Source: Belliella filtrata (GTDB taxonomy: Bacteria; Bacteroidota; Bacteroidia; Cytophagales; Cyclobacteriaceae). From it: a DNA stretch of 64,000 nt. The notes beneath the pieces were generated by a model, which worked only from the letters and a program-made list of their open reading frames with translations, had not been told where the DNA came from and searched no databases. The translations under genes were made by a program, and so were the position numbers. Shown in pieces: positions 37,284 to 48,251 of the stretch (the stretch's first letter is position 1; the number at the start of each line of letters is the position of its first letter). The DNA lies in assembly GCF_022549775.1 (NCBI RefSeq), contig NZ_JAKZGP010000002.1, positions 124,001 to 188,000 on the forward strand, given 5' to 3'.

Positions 37284-40200
37284 CTCTCAATCGCACCATA
37301 CAGGAATTGAAATTACTCTGAAAGGAAATCCTGTATGTTAGAAATTCTTCTCTCAATCGCACCATACAGGAATTGAAATGGAGTGGGATAAACTTGCACG
37401 TGAGGATTCAGAAATCTCTCAATCGCACCATACAGGAATTGAAATTTACTTCCTTCAAGCTCTATGTTTTCAATTATTTTCTCTCAATCGCACCATACAG
37501 GAATTGAAATAGCTTTGAAGATTTCTGGGAGCTGTATGGTAAAAAACTCTCAATCGCACCATACAGGAATTGAAATAATCATCCTCAGCTTCTACCCTCA
37601 GTTGAAAAAGATCTCTCAATCGCACCATACAGGAATTGAAATTCTTGTATTTGACCAAACCTTTCAAAAACTTCTCTTCTCTCAATCGCACCATACAGGA
37701 ATTGAAATACTGCTGTCATAAGAGCGCCAGCTACAAAAACGATCCTCTCAATCGCACCATACAGGAATTGAAATCGGTCGGATTAAACCCCTCAGGGATG
37801 CTTGTAAGGCTCTCAATCGCACCATACAGGAATTGAAATAAATCGAATTGACCCAACGGAACGATAACCTGATTTCTCTCAATCGCACCATACAGGAATT
37901 GAAATTACCTAGCGGCACCTTTGAATTTCAGCGTTTCTGGACTCTCAATCGCACCATACAGGAATTGAAATTGTGAAGGGATATTCAGGCTTTTTGAATT
38001 GTCCAACTCTCAATCGCACCATACAGGAATTGAAATTATATTCATCATCTGTAGGAAGGGTAATTCCAGCTACTCTCAATCGCACCATACAGGAATTGAA
38101 ATAAGATTATTAACAGTACAAAACTTTAAATTATGCAGACTCTCAATCGCACCATACAGGAATTGAAATTTTTAAGTAAACAAAACATAGGGGTAATACT
38201 CATTATCTCTCAATCGCACCATACAGGAATTGAAATAAAGCTCCTGTGTAGTGCTCACACCATTCTTTGAAAGCTCTCAATCGCACCATACAGGAATTGA
38301 AATGTATATAATCCCTTCCGTCTACCAACATACGCTGTTCTCTCAATCGCACCATACAGGAATTGAAATTTGTAAGCATATCATTGTTTGTTTCAGCTAT
38401 CTCACTCTCAATCGCACCATACAGGAATTGAAATCAAGAAAATCACACATGTCGAATTCGGGATGGGCTCTCTCAATCGCACCATACAGGAATTGAAATC
38501 AGGAAAACGTTTTTAAAATCATATTTGTGGTGATGCTCTCAATCGCACCATACAGGAATTGAAATGATGGAGTTGCTTTCATTGATACACCTTCTGGATG
38601 GCTCTCAATCGCACCATACAGGAATTGAAATATTTTGATAAGGTTTATTTCGAAGAAACTGAAAAAACTCTCAATCGCACCATACAGGAATTGAAATTCC
38701 TCTCTGCGACTGCATACACCCCTTACAAAGTTGTCTCTCAATCGCACCATACAGGAATTGAAATAGATGTTTTCGATCTTGACTCTATGCAAACAATTGA
38801 CTCTCAATCGCACCATACAGGAATTGAAATTTGTTACGTTAACACTATCAGCAAAACAATTTCATTCTCTCAATCGCACCATACAGGAATTGAAATGAAA
38901 TAACGCCCTACATGCTTGATGATGAAAGATCACTCTCAATCGCACCATACAGGAATTGAAATGACCATACAGCTAATTGGATTTTATCACCTTGCTTGCT
39001 CTCAATCGCACCATACAGGAATTGAAATGTACGAGCCATCAAATAGGTAATGGGCTATATCTCCCTCTCAATCGCACCATACAGGAATTGAAATGAACAG
39101 GTCGCTAGGATGATCACTGACATATATTTTCTCTCAATCGCACCATACAGGAATTGAAATAATGGAAATTGGTGGATAGGTGATACAGATACAGGTGCTC
39201 TCAATCGCACCATACAGGAATTGAAATTCAAAAAGAGAAGAGGGTGATGATGATGAAGAGTATCTCTCAATCGCACCATACAGGAATTGAAATTAAAAAG
39301 AGGGGTTTACGGTGCTGCTGACCTTACTGTCTCTCAATCGCACCATACAGGAATTGAAATTATTGATGTCAATCAAGGCTTGTTTCACCTCGATTTCTCT
39401 CAATCGCACCATACAGGAATTGAAATTACAGGGAATGCAATCACTTGCGAAAGTTACGAATCTCTCAATCGCACCATACAGGAATTGAAATAAAATTTGA
39501 TAGTTTTATCCAAGTTGCAGATATGGCTCTCAATCGCACCATACAGGAATTGAAATTCAAAAATCACGTCAAAATGAATCTATCGACAATGACTCTCAAT
39601 CGCACCATACAGGAATTGAAATACTTGAAACTGTGCTTTACCTTTGTAGTTTATGATGCTCTCAATCGCACCATACAGGAATTGAAATGAAACAAAAAAC
39701 TGGATGCTGAATTTGATTCCCAGGCTCTCAATCGCACCATACAGGAATTGAAATAAATCAGAATCTATGATGTAGTTGTTTCGGGTTTCTCTCTCAATCG
39801 CACCATACAGGAATTGAAATAAGTATTTTCTATTCCTTCATCGGTAATGTCATTGATCTCTCAATCGCACCATACAGGAATTGAAATGTTTAATACCCAA
39901 AGTATCTATAATTGACTTGTCATCTCTCAATCGCACCATACAGGAATTGAAATCAAACAGGTTTGGGGAAATTCCTTGGGGGCATTTCTCTCTCAATCGC
40001 ACCATACAGGAATTGAAATAGTACTAGAAAATGGAGTACTTCAAATTCACCAACTCTCAATCGCACCATACAGGAATTGAAATTTCAGTATTTGACACTT
40101 TATTACCTGCTCTATCTTTCTCTCAATCGCACCATACAGGAATTGAAATAGATTTCATAAGAAGAAATTATGGTAAAATGACCAACTCTCAATCGCACCA

Positions 40201-43200
40201 TACAGGAATTGAAATAGCATTTCAACCATTTTAGTCATAACAGATGCAACCTCTCAATCGCACCATACAGGAATTGAAATGAAGGGCATATTGGTCTATT
40301 GGATTGGATGCCTTACTCTCAATCGCACCATACAGGAATTGAAATATTCCATAAGCATTATGTACTATTGGGTTTTCAATTCTCTCAATCGCACCATACA
40401 GGAATTGAAATAGCAGTATCGAAATTATTAGAATAGGTATTTATGTTCTCTCAATCGCACCATACAGGAATTGAAATGAAACAAAAAACTGGATGCTGAA
40501 TTTGATTCCCAGGCTCTCAATCGCACCATACAGGAATTGAAATCATACTTCTGATATGTGTTTTGATAAACTCTGGAATCTCTCAATCGCTCCATACAGG
40601 AATTGAAATACGGTACCAAGCTGGGTCAAAGAGATTTCACTAGCCACTCTCAATCGCACCATACAGGAATTGAAATGAGGTAAACAGATTGCTTAGAAAG
40701 GCAAGGGCAAAGCTCTCAATCGCACCATACAGGAATTGAAATAGGCTGGAACGCGATTATTTTCACAGCCATCAACATCTCTCAATCGCACCATACAGGA
40801 ATTGAAATTAAACGATCTTGTTTTGAGGTTTTACAAGGTTCATTCTCTCAATCGCACCATACAGGAATTGAAATAATACATTTTCAAATAATTCATCCCT
40901 TACGGCAACACTCTCAATCGCACCATACAGGAATTGAAATAAGAAAAACAACCGATAACAGCATTTTCACTCAATCTCTCAATCGCACCATACAGGAATT
41001 GAAATAGATTTCATAAGAAGAAATTATGGTAAAATGACCAACTCTCAATCGCACCATACAGGAATTGAAATAGCATTTCAACCATTTTAGTCATAACAGA
41101 TGCAACCTCTCAATCGCACCATACAGGAATTGAAATACGGTAAAGGTTTCTTGGACTTTTTAATGGATGATTCTCTCAATCGCACCATACAGGAATTGAA
41201 ATATGTTTCTGTACTCAATGTGCCTTAATAGTATCACTCTCTCAATCGCACCATACAGGAATTGAAATTCAAAAATCACGTCAAAATGAATCTATCGACA
41301 ATGACTCTCAATCGCACCATACAGGAATTGAAATCATACTTCTGATATGTGTTTTGATAAACTCTGGAATCTCTCAATCGCTCCATACAGGAATTGAAAT
41401 ACGGTACCAAGCTGGGTCAAAGAGATTTCACTAGCCACTCTCAATCGCACCATACAGGAATTGAAATGAGGTAAACAGATTGCTTAGAAAGGCAAGGGCA
41501 AAGCTCTCAATCGCACCATACAGGAATTGAAATAAAGCTGTAGATATATTTTCAATCAATGATCTTTCATCTCTCAATCGCACCATACAGGAATTGAAAT
41601 AATGCGGTATTCCAGTTAGTCACTTGTGTAGAAGAACTCTCAATCGCACCATACAGGAATTGAAATAGCCCAGGCACGTTCACCGAAGCCGAAAAGCTAG
41701 ATCTCTCAATCGCACCATACAGGAATTGAAATCTTCATCCTCAAATTTTGCATATCCTACTTTGCATTCTCTCAATCGCACCATACAGGAATTGAAATGT
41801 TGTTGGTAAGGTTTATAATGGGGATCACTTTATACTCTCAATCGCACCATACAGGAATTGAAATAATGCAATATCGGACTTACAAAAAGCAAGGGAAGCC
41901 CTCTCAATCGCACCATACAGGAATTGAAATCAAGAAAACCTATTCAAAATAATCTTTTTGGTTATGCTCTCAATCGCACCATACAGGAATTGAAATTGCC
42001 TCAACTTTGTTAATAATCTCCTTTTTCAGTTTCTCTCAATCGCACCATACAGGAATTGAAATATAGGAGAATCGAAAACAGGAGTAAGTAACGGATATCT
42101 CTCAATCGCACCATACAGGAATTGAAATTGGCGAAGAAATTAAGGGAAGAAGATCTTGTGCTTCTCTCAATCGCACCATACAGGAATTGAAATAAAGAAC
42201 GGGAGCAGGGTATGTCTGATTCAATGTAGCTCTCAATCGCACCATACAGGAATTGAAATCATATTCACAGGCTTGCATCTTGCCGTCCATAATGCTCTCA
42301 ATCGCACCATACAGGAATTGAAATATTTTATTTCGATTTCTTATTGACACTGAAAATACGCTCTCAATCGCACCATACAGGAATTGAAATAAAAGTGTGT
42401 TTACTTCTCTTAGGCCTTTTTCAACACTCTCAATCGCACCATACAGGAATTGAAATCAATGGGAGCATCCCCTAGGTCAATCTTTAAATCTACTCTCAAT
42501 CGCACCATACAGGAATTGAAATCACGTACGCCCTCAACTCTTTGATGAGGTTCACGGACTCTCAATCGCACCATACAGGAATTGAAATATTGATGGAGCA
42601 CCTAAAAAGGTGATTTCTTGATCTACTCTCAATCGCACCATACAGGAATTGAAATAGTCCGTGGAATGCTTGGAATCCCATATCTGAGAGTCTCTCAATC
42701 GCACCATACAGGAATTGAAATCACCCAAGAAGTCTTGGAGCAAAGTCTCTACGCGCGCTCTCAATCGCACCATACAGGAATTGAAATTGGCTCGTGCAGT
42801 CGTTCGCACAACTCGAACACTCCTCTCAATCGCACCATACAGGAATTGAAATGCATCGAAGAGTTGTTTTGCTTTCTCTTCTATTTTCTCTCAATCGCAC
42901 CATACAGGAATTGAAATGAGGATATTGCCGCTGAAGTGATGGAGGCAGTTCATCTCTCAATCGCACCATACAGGAATTGAAATTGAGGCATGTGATAAAA
43001 TTAACCGGTGACTCTTACTCTCTCAATCGCACCATACAGGAATTGAAATTCGGGGATTGGTCGGCAATAGAGGCCGTCCTCGCCTCTCAATCGCACCATA
43101 CAGGAATTGAAATCGGAGCAACCCGTGCACTTGCTCCTGAATCTTAGAGGCTCTCAATCGCACCATACAGGAGTTGAAATAAAGGTTCTTGAATAGTGCC

Positions 43201-43445
43201 AAAGCGAGGCTCTACCCTCTCAATCGCACCATACAGGAATTGAAATACAGTAAGTAAAGCAATACCCATACGGCAATGATTTCTCTCAATCGCACCATAC
43301 AGGAATTGAAATCAATTTGGTCGTGAGTTACCATATTCAAGTGGACAACTCTCAATCGCACCATACAGGAATTGAAATATTCTCTAGATAGGTCAGACGG
43401 TGTCTGACCTATCTCCTCTCAATCGCACCATACAGGAATCGAAAT
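37284..43445 (+). CRISPR. CRISPR array, 94 repeats and 93 spacers
   Basis: I counted 94 copies of a 30-bp repeat that starts CTCTCAATCG, contains CACCATACAG and ends GAATTGAAAT, with spacers of 34-37 bases. Nearly all repeats are identical. Exceptions are A12 to T in repeats 51 (40580) and 63 (41371), A23 to G in repeat 90 (43151), and T25 to C in the last repeat (43416), the usual decay at the far end. Several spacers occur twice (see findings). Open frames across the array on both strands are artefacts of the repeat. Array length implies long activity. Confidence 0.99.
43386..43414 (+). repeat. Palindromic terminal spacer
   Basis: The last spacer contains perfect 13-bp arms, AGATAGGTCAGAC (43386-43398) and GTCTGACCTATCT (43402-43414), with a GGT loop. 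It could fold in the array transcript as a strong hairpin just before the degenerate final repeat. Confidence 0.9.
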
Positions 43446-43594
43446 ATATAAGAGGGTTAGACGAAATATCCATGTTCCTCAATGACATCCCTTTCGGTTT
43501 AGAAACTAGTACATTTATAGAATACGAAAGCTTTTTAATTGAAAAAAGAAAGCTGATGGCTAAAAAGATTAAAGCATATTACGAAAATTTGTAG
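43446..43594 (+). pseudogene. C-terminal gene fragment after the array
   Basis: Directly after the last repeat the plus strand reads YIRGLDEISMFLNDIPFGLE, then FIEYESFLIEKRKLMAKKIK, and ends AYYENL at 43592-43594. The ending IEKRKLMAKKIKAYYENL resembles the tails of some DUF262/GmrSD-type proteins. The rest of the gene is absent, so the array or a deletion has removed it. Confidence 0.5.
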
Positions 43595-43800
43595 AAAATG
43601 AAATTGACCTAATAAAAAGACTTTATAAGTATTTAATAACACCTTATACAAAAGAATGTTTTTAAAGCTGAACAAGATAGGTGGTGAAGATAAAATTAAG
43701 ATTGTTAATCATTAGTTGGTTTTTACTATCATCATTTAAATGTCCAGTTTTTTAATTAAAAAACTGGACATTATGTTTTTATTAATTACCTTTTTTTTAC
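43595..43800 (+). promoter_or_regulatory. Spacer with perfect 15-bp inverted repeat before abiEi
   Basis: AATGTCCAGTTTTTT (43739-43753), then AATT, then AAAAAACTGGACATT (43758-43772) lies 28 bases before the AbiEi start. It may be the operator bound by the antitoxin, since AbiEi proteins are known to repress their own promoters at inverted repeats. It could also end a preceding transcript. No gene is seen in the rest. Confidence 0.55.
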
Positions 43801-44526
43801 ATGAAAACAACTGATTATATAGTGTTTATGATAGATAGATTCCCAAAAGGATTTGTATTCACCTACGATGATTTTAATACGGAGGTGAATCAAAAAGAAG
43901 CGGTAATCAAAGCGCTAAATCGAATGGCACAGTCAGGAAAAATCGCTAAGCTATCAAAAGGGAAGTTTTACAAGCCTGAAAAAACAATTTTCGGTGATCT
44001 TCAGCCTGAACAAAAGCAGGTAGTCAAAGACCTGTTGGAAGAAGATGGTAAAGTCACAGGTTACCTAACTGGTTTTAGTATTTTCAATCAATTGGGGTTG
44101 ACTACCCAAATCAGTAACACCATACAAATCGGAAAAAATCAGACTCGGCCTAGTTTTGAAAGAGAGCGCTATAGCATCTCTTTTATAAAACAAAAAAACA
44201 CCATTACTAAAGACAACATCCCCCTTCTGCAAGTGTTGGATAGCATTCGATATATCAAGAAAATCCCTGATGCAAGAGTGGAATCATCTTGTAAGCGGTT
44301 TTTGGCTATCCTCAAAAAATATACAGACAAGGATATCAATACCTTGGTTCGATTAGCTTTAAAATACCCACCTGCTACAAGAGCCTTATTAGGCGCATTA
44401 TTAGAAGAGTTACAAAAAAACAAAGCAGCCAAACCACTTTATATGTCGTTAAACCCAATCACTAAGTATAAACTAGCTGGTGCAGAAAAAGTCTTATTCA
44501 GCACTGAAAAATGGAATATTATATGA
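43801..44526 (+). CDS. AbiEi-like antitoxin (DUF6088)
   Basis: The product has 241 residues. The N-terminal winged-helix part (FPKGFVFTYDDFNTEVNQKE, then ALNRMAQSGKIAKLSKGKFY) binds DNA, and the rest (TGYLTGFSIFNQLGLTTQIS) matches the DUF6088/AbiEi antitoxin body. In type IV toxin-antitoxin systems it represses the operon and neutralises the AbiEii nucleotidyltransferase. Its stop overlaps the ATG of the broken abiEii by 4 bases. It appears intact while its partner is not. Confidence 0.85.
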   Translation: MKTTDYIVFMIDRFPKGFVFTYDDFNTEVNQKEAVIKALNRMAQSGKIAKLSKGKFYKPEKTIFGDLQPEQKQVVKDLLEEDGKVTGYLTGFSIFNQLGLTTQISNTIQIGKNQTRPSFERERYSISFIKQKNTITKDNIPLLQVLDSIRYIKKIPDARVESSCKRFLAILKKYTDKDINTLVRLALKYPPATRALLGALLEELQKNKAAKPLYMSLNPITKYKLAGAEKVLFSTEKWNII

Positions 44527-44739
44527 AACTGCACGAAAATTAAGACGCTATTTAGACAAGCTATTCTGTTTGCGGAAGACCAAATGAAGATTCCAGCCAT
44601 TTATGATGAGAAAGACTACTGGGTGACTTATTTCAAAAAATTAGTCTACGGTGAATTTCCTCAAGAAAATGAAATTTTCGAAACATTGAATATGATTCAA
44701 AAAAGACTCCAACACATCACCTGGAATATCGCTGAATAG
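44523..44739 (+). pseudogene. AbiEii nucleotidyltransferase toxin, internally deleted
   Basis: The ATG overlaps the abiEi stop. MKLHEN, then (one frameshift) KTLFRQAILFAEDQMKIPAI and YDEKDYWVTY, is the N-terminus of AbiEii toxins. It runs directly into LVYGEFPQENEIFETLNMIQ, which looks like their C-terminus. The nucleotidyltransferase core with its GGTxLS motif is missing. The toxin cannot be active. Confidence 0.75.
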
Positions 44740-44831
44740 TTACGATTTATTGGTACTTGTCGCTCTTCAAATCATATAGCACTCTATTTTCAAATATTTT
44801 CCTTAATTTAAATCTTTAATTTAATTGATCC

Positions 44832-46779
44832 ATGTTATCAGAAGCTAAGTTAGAGTCACTTATTATAGATTTGCTACAAAAAAAAGGCCTTAGAGCACCT
44901 CAATAGCAATGCTATACAAAGAGACCTTTCTGAGGTTTTACTGAAGGATGATTTGAGGGATTTTTTGCGAACACGCTATGGTCATGTTGGCATCACTGCC
45001 ACTGAAATAGAGCAGGTCATCCGCAACTTGGAGCAACTCCACTCCTCTGACCTCTATCTATGGTATGGTGGATGTTTCAGAAGGCACAACCGTTGCGGGC
45101 AAAGCACTTTTTGTCAGTAGCAGTAGAGAGATTGCCTATCAACTGTATCAATATATTCTTGAACTCAGGCCAGATTGGGGAGAAGTGATGGCTGCGGATT
45201 CTTTGGCAGTACTGAGTGAGAAAGATCAAAAAGAAATCCTACCTGCTGCAAAAATCCAAATGGTAATGACGCGTGGCAAGGATGATGATAAAACCCTGTA
45301 TCAGCTGTTGGGGAACAAAGTTTATAGAAAGGAATTGGACAGGCAGTTTAAAAATATCAAGTCAAACTTCAAGATAGCCATAGTTGTGGACATGTGGCTT
45401 ACTGGCTTTGATGTCCCATTTTTGGATACCATCTATATCGACAAACCCATTCATAGGCACAACCTTATACAAACCATATCGAGGGTCAATAGAAAGTTTG
45501 GAGGCAAGGAAAAGGGGCTGGTGGTAGATGATATCGGTGTCAAAAGCAAATGAACCAAGCACTTGCCCAATACAATAAGGTGGATAGTCAGAATTTTGAA
45601 GATATTGAACAATCTATTGTTGTGGTCAGAGATCATCTGGATTTACTTTCTAGGGTGTTTCTAAAATTTGACAGCGGTGGCTATTTCGAAGGCAGCCCAA
45701 TGCAGCAGTTGAATACCTTGAACATGGCAGCTGAATTTGTGCAGTTGACCAAAGACTTGGAGAAGCGCTTTATGAACTTAGTCAAAAGGATGAAAGCTGC
45801 CTATGACATTTGTTCTGGCTCAGAAGTAATTACTCAGGAGGAGAAAAACAAAATTCATTTTTACATCGCAGTAAGATCCATTGTCTATAAGTTACTCAAG
45901 GGAGAAGCTCCTGACACCGCTCAGATGAATGCCAAAGTAAGAGACATGATCCAAGCAGCGATAGAAAGCGAGGGCGTGGAAGAGATGTTCAAACTAGGCG
46001 ATGATAAGCAAAAAGAAGTGGACATCTTTGACGAAGATTATCTCTCCAAAATCGACAAGATCAAGCTACCACATACCAAAATCAAGTTCCTTCAAAAACT
46101 CCTTGCCAAAGCTATCGATGAATTCAAAAAAGTCAACCGTGCCAAAGGGCTAGATTTCAGCAAAAAGATGCAGGTCTTGGTGGACAAGTACAATGAAAGA
46201 AAAGAGGCCGATGTCTTGGTCAGCAATGTGTTGGAAGATTTCACAGATGAAATCATTGATCTTTACCATCAGCTTAGAAAGGAAAAAGACTCTTTCAAAG
46301 ACCTGGGGATAGATTTTGAAGAAAAAGCCTTTTATGACATTCTCAAAGCTTTGGCTGTAAAGTATGACTTTACGTATCCTGATGACAGGCTACTCACGCT
46401 GGCTAAGGAGGTTAAGACTTTGGTCGATGACAAAGCCAAGTACACTGATTGGAGTAAGAGAGATGATATCAAGGCAGAGCTAAAAGTGGATCTTATCATT
46501 TTATTGGCGGAGAATGACTATCCGCCTGTAGATCGGGATGAAGTGTACAAAGAAATCTTTGAGCAGGCGGAGAACTTTAAGAAGTTCAAAACAAATAGAT
46601 CTATTAGCCATGGCTACCAAGCTTTTCCTGAAATACAGAAAGTTAATCTGACTTCTAAAAGTTATGTTAGCAAAAATGCCCCGAATGGCCTCAGCCCTAC
46701 CCTTTCTATGAAAAGAACTGATTATAAAATATTGTTTATTCTAGAAGCTCTCAACCTATATTTACATTTACCTATTTGA
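44832..46779 (+). pseudogene. Type I restriction subunit HsdR, internally deleted
   Basis: The N-terminus (MLSEAKLESLIIDLLQ, then after a one-base shift in an A run EHLNSNAIQRDLSEVLLKDD and ITATEIEQVIRNLEQL) joins near 45060 to the late helicase part (GKALFVSSSREIAYQLYQYI, MWLTGFDVPFLDTIYIDKP, QTISRVNRKFGGKEKG). A second break at the A run 45542-45545 separates it from the C-terminal domain (MNQALAQYNKVDSQNFEDIE to AENFKK). The nuclease domain and motor motifs I-III are lost. No hsdM or hsdS is present. The last about 60 residues are foreign to the family. Confidence 0.88.
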
Positions 46780-47072
46780 AAAGTAAAAAGGCAATTTAGG
46801 ATGCAAAAAATTTAAGCTTCAAACATTTGTAATAAATTAATAATCAAATCAATATAAAGGAGAAATTAAATTACCTTTTACTATTTGGATATGCTCCAGA
46901 AAATTATCAAAATCCCTACTTAAGGGGGTCAACATCCTCCGGAATATCTGATGATAGCTATGAAGCGGCTTAGGACAACTATGTTTCAAGGGCTATTTTG
47001 ATCTATCTATTTATAGCTTTTTTTAGGTAGATTGCATCTTAAACACTTGAAGTCATAGCTCAATAAAGTAAT

Positions 47073-47350
47073 ATGAAGCACGTATTTTTGATATTCTCGT
47101 TTCTATTAATTGTTGCATGTTCTACAAAGACTGAATATGAGGATGAAAATATTTTAGATCAAAAAACACAAGACCTCCTAATAACTGAGGAGGAAGAATA
47201 TACCCAAGAAATACTTAAAGGGGAAAGAATAGATGGACCAGCTAATGTAAGAGATAAAAAAATGGAGAAATTATCCTTTCTATAAATGATAATATTTTGG
47301 TAGAAACCAGCCCAATCAATGGAAATTGGTTAAAATTAAGATTTAAAACA
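47073..47350 (+). pseudogene. Truncated SH3-like lipoprotein
   Basis: A lipoprotein signal with VACSTKTEYE is followed by RIDGPANVRDKK. At the 7-A run 47256-47262 the frame breaks; with one more A it reads NGEIILSINDNILVETSPIN and GNWLKLRF, typical of a bacterial SH3 domain. The gene then runs into the start of the DHFR-like gene without a proper end. It is frameshifted and truncated. Confidence 0.65.
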
Positions 47351-47351
47351 A

Positions 47352-47885
47352 ATGAGAAAAATATCACTTTTCATTGCAATGAGTCTAGATGGCTACATAG
47401 CAAAACCTAATGATGACCTAAGCTTCTTGAAGATTGTTGAAAAAGAAGGGGAAGATTATGGTTATGCAGCATTTACCGACACAGTTGATACATTAATCAT
47501 AGGCCGGAAAACTTATGACTATGTAGTAAGAGAAATTGGCTCTTCTTATTACGACAATGGACAACGAGATGTCTATGTCATTACAAGAACTGAAAGACCT
47601 CCAGTAGGTAGAACCACTTTTTACTCAGGAAACATGATAGATTTAGTGAAAAGACTAAATTCAGAGAATGGAAAAAACATTTATTGTGATGGAGGTGCAG
47701 AAGTAATAAACGAGCTATTGAAGCACGATTTAATAGATGAGCTTATAATTTCGGTAATCCCTGTTTTGCTTGGCAACGGTACAAGGTTATTCAAAGACAA
47801 TAGACCTGAACAAGACCTTGAATTTATTGAAAGTAAGTCTTTTGATACGGGGTTAACACAATTGCATTACAAACGTAATAGATAA
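47352..47885 (+). CDS. Dihydrofolate-reductase-like protein (RibD C-terminal family)
   Basis: The product has 177 residues. ISLFIAMSLDGYIAKPNDDL, TLIIGRKTYDYV, IYCDGGAEVINELLKHDLID and VIPVLLGNGTRLF are the standard blocks of the RibD-C/YyaP-like branch of the dihydrofolate reductase fold, which binds NADPH. The true substrate of these proteins is usually unknown. The start is placed so that MRKISLFIAMSLDGY is complete. The next gene starts 1 base after its stop. Confidence 0.9.
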   Translation: MRKISLFIAMSLDGYIAKPNDDLSFLKIVEKEGEDYGYAAFTDTVDTLIIGRKTYDYVVREIGSSYYDNGQRDVYVITRTERPPVGRTTFYSGNMIDLVKRLNSENGKNIYCDGGAEVINELLKHDLIDELIISVIPVLLGNGTRLFKDNRPEQDLEFIESKSFDTGLTQLHYKRNR

Positions 47886-47886
47886 C

Positions 47887-48183
47887 ATGGCACAAGAAAA
47901 GACAAAGCGAATTTGTAAACATGGTCACACTTTCTACAAAAGTAGCGACTGCCCTACCTGCCCTATCTGTGAAAAACTCAAAGAACCCGCATCGGGATTT
48001 TTAGCCTTATTAAGTAATCCTGCAAGAAATGCTTTACTTCATTATGGAATTGATACCATTGAAAAATTGGCTTCCTATACAGAAAAAGAAATATTGAAAT
48101 TACATGGAATCGGAAAAGCTTCACTACCTTCATTTAAAAAGGCACTTGAAGAAAATGGAATGACTTTTAAACAGGATAAGTGA
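47887..48183 (+). CDS. Small zinc-ribbon and HhH protein (RpoA-CTD-like)
   Basis: The product has 98 residues. An N-terminal zinc-knuckle-like part (CKHGHTFYKSSDCPTCPICE) is followed by a helix-hairpin-helix module (NALLHYGIDTIEKLASYTEK, ILKLHGIGKASLPSFKKAL) like the C-terminal domain of RNA polymerase alpha. Such small proteins bind DNA non-specifically or help regulators. It is probably translated together with the DHFR-like gene. Confidence 0.8.
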   Translation: MAQEKTKRICKHGHTFYKSSDCPTCPICEKLKEPASGFLALLSNPARNALLHYGIDTIEKLASYTEKEILKLHGIGKASLPSFKKALEENGMTFKQDK

Positions 48184-48251
48184 TAGAAGGATGGCACCAT
48201 ACTGTAACGGAGTTGAATTCCTAACTTCAATTTCAGATCGAAAATATTGAA

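Noticed and set aside
37464..43594. Many 60-100 codon frames on both strands in the array
   Set aside because: They are translations of the 30-bp repeat (SQSHHTGIE, LNRTIQELK, FNSCMVRLR) and have no coding value.
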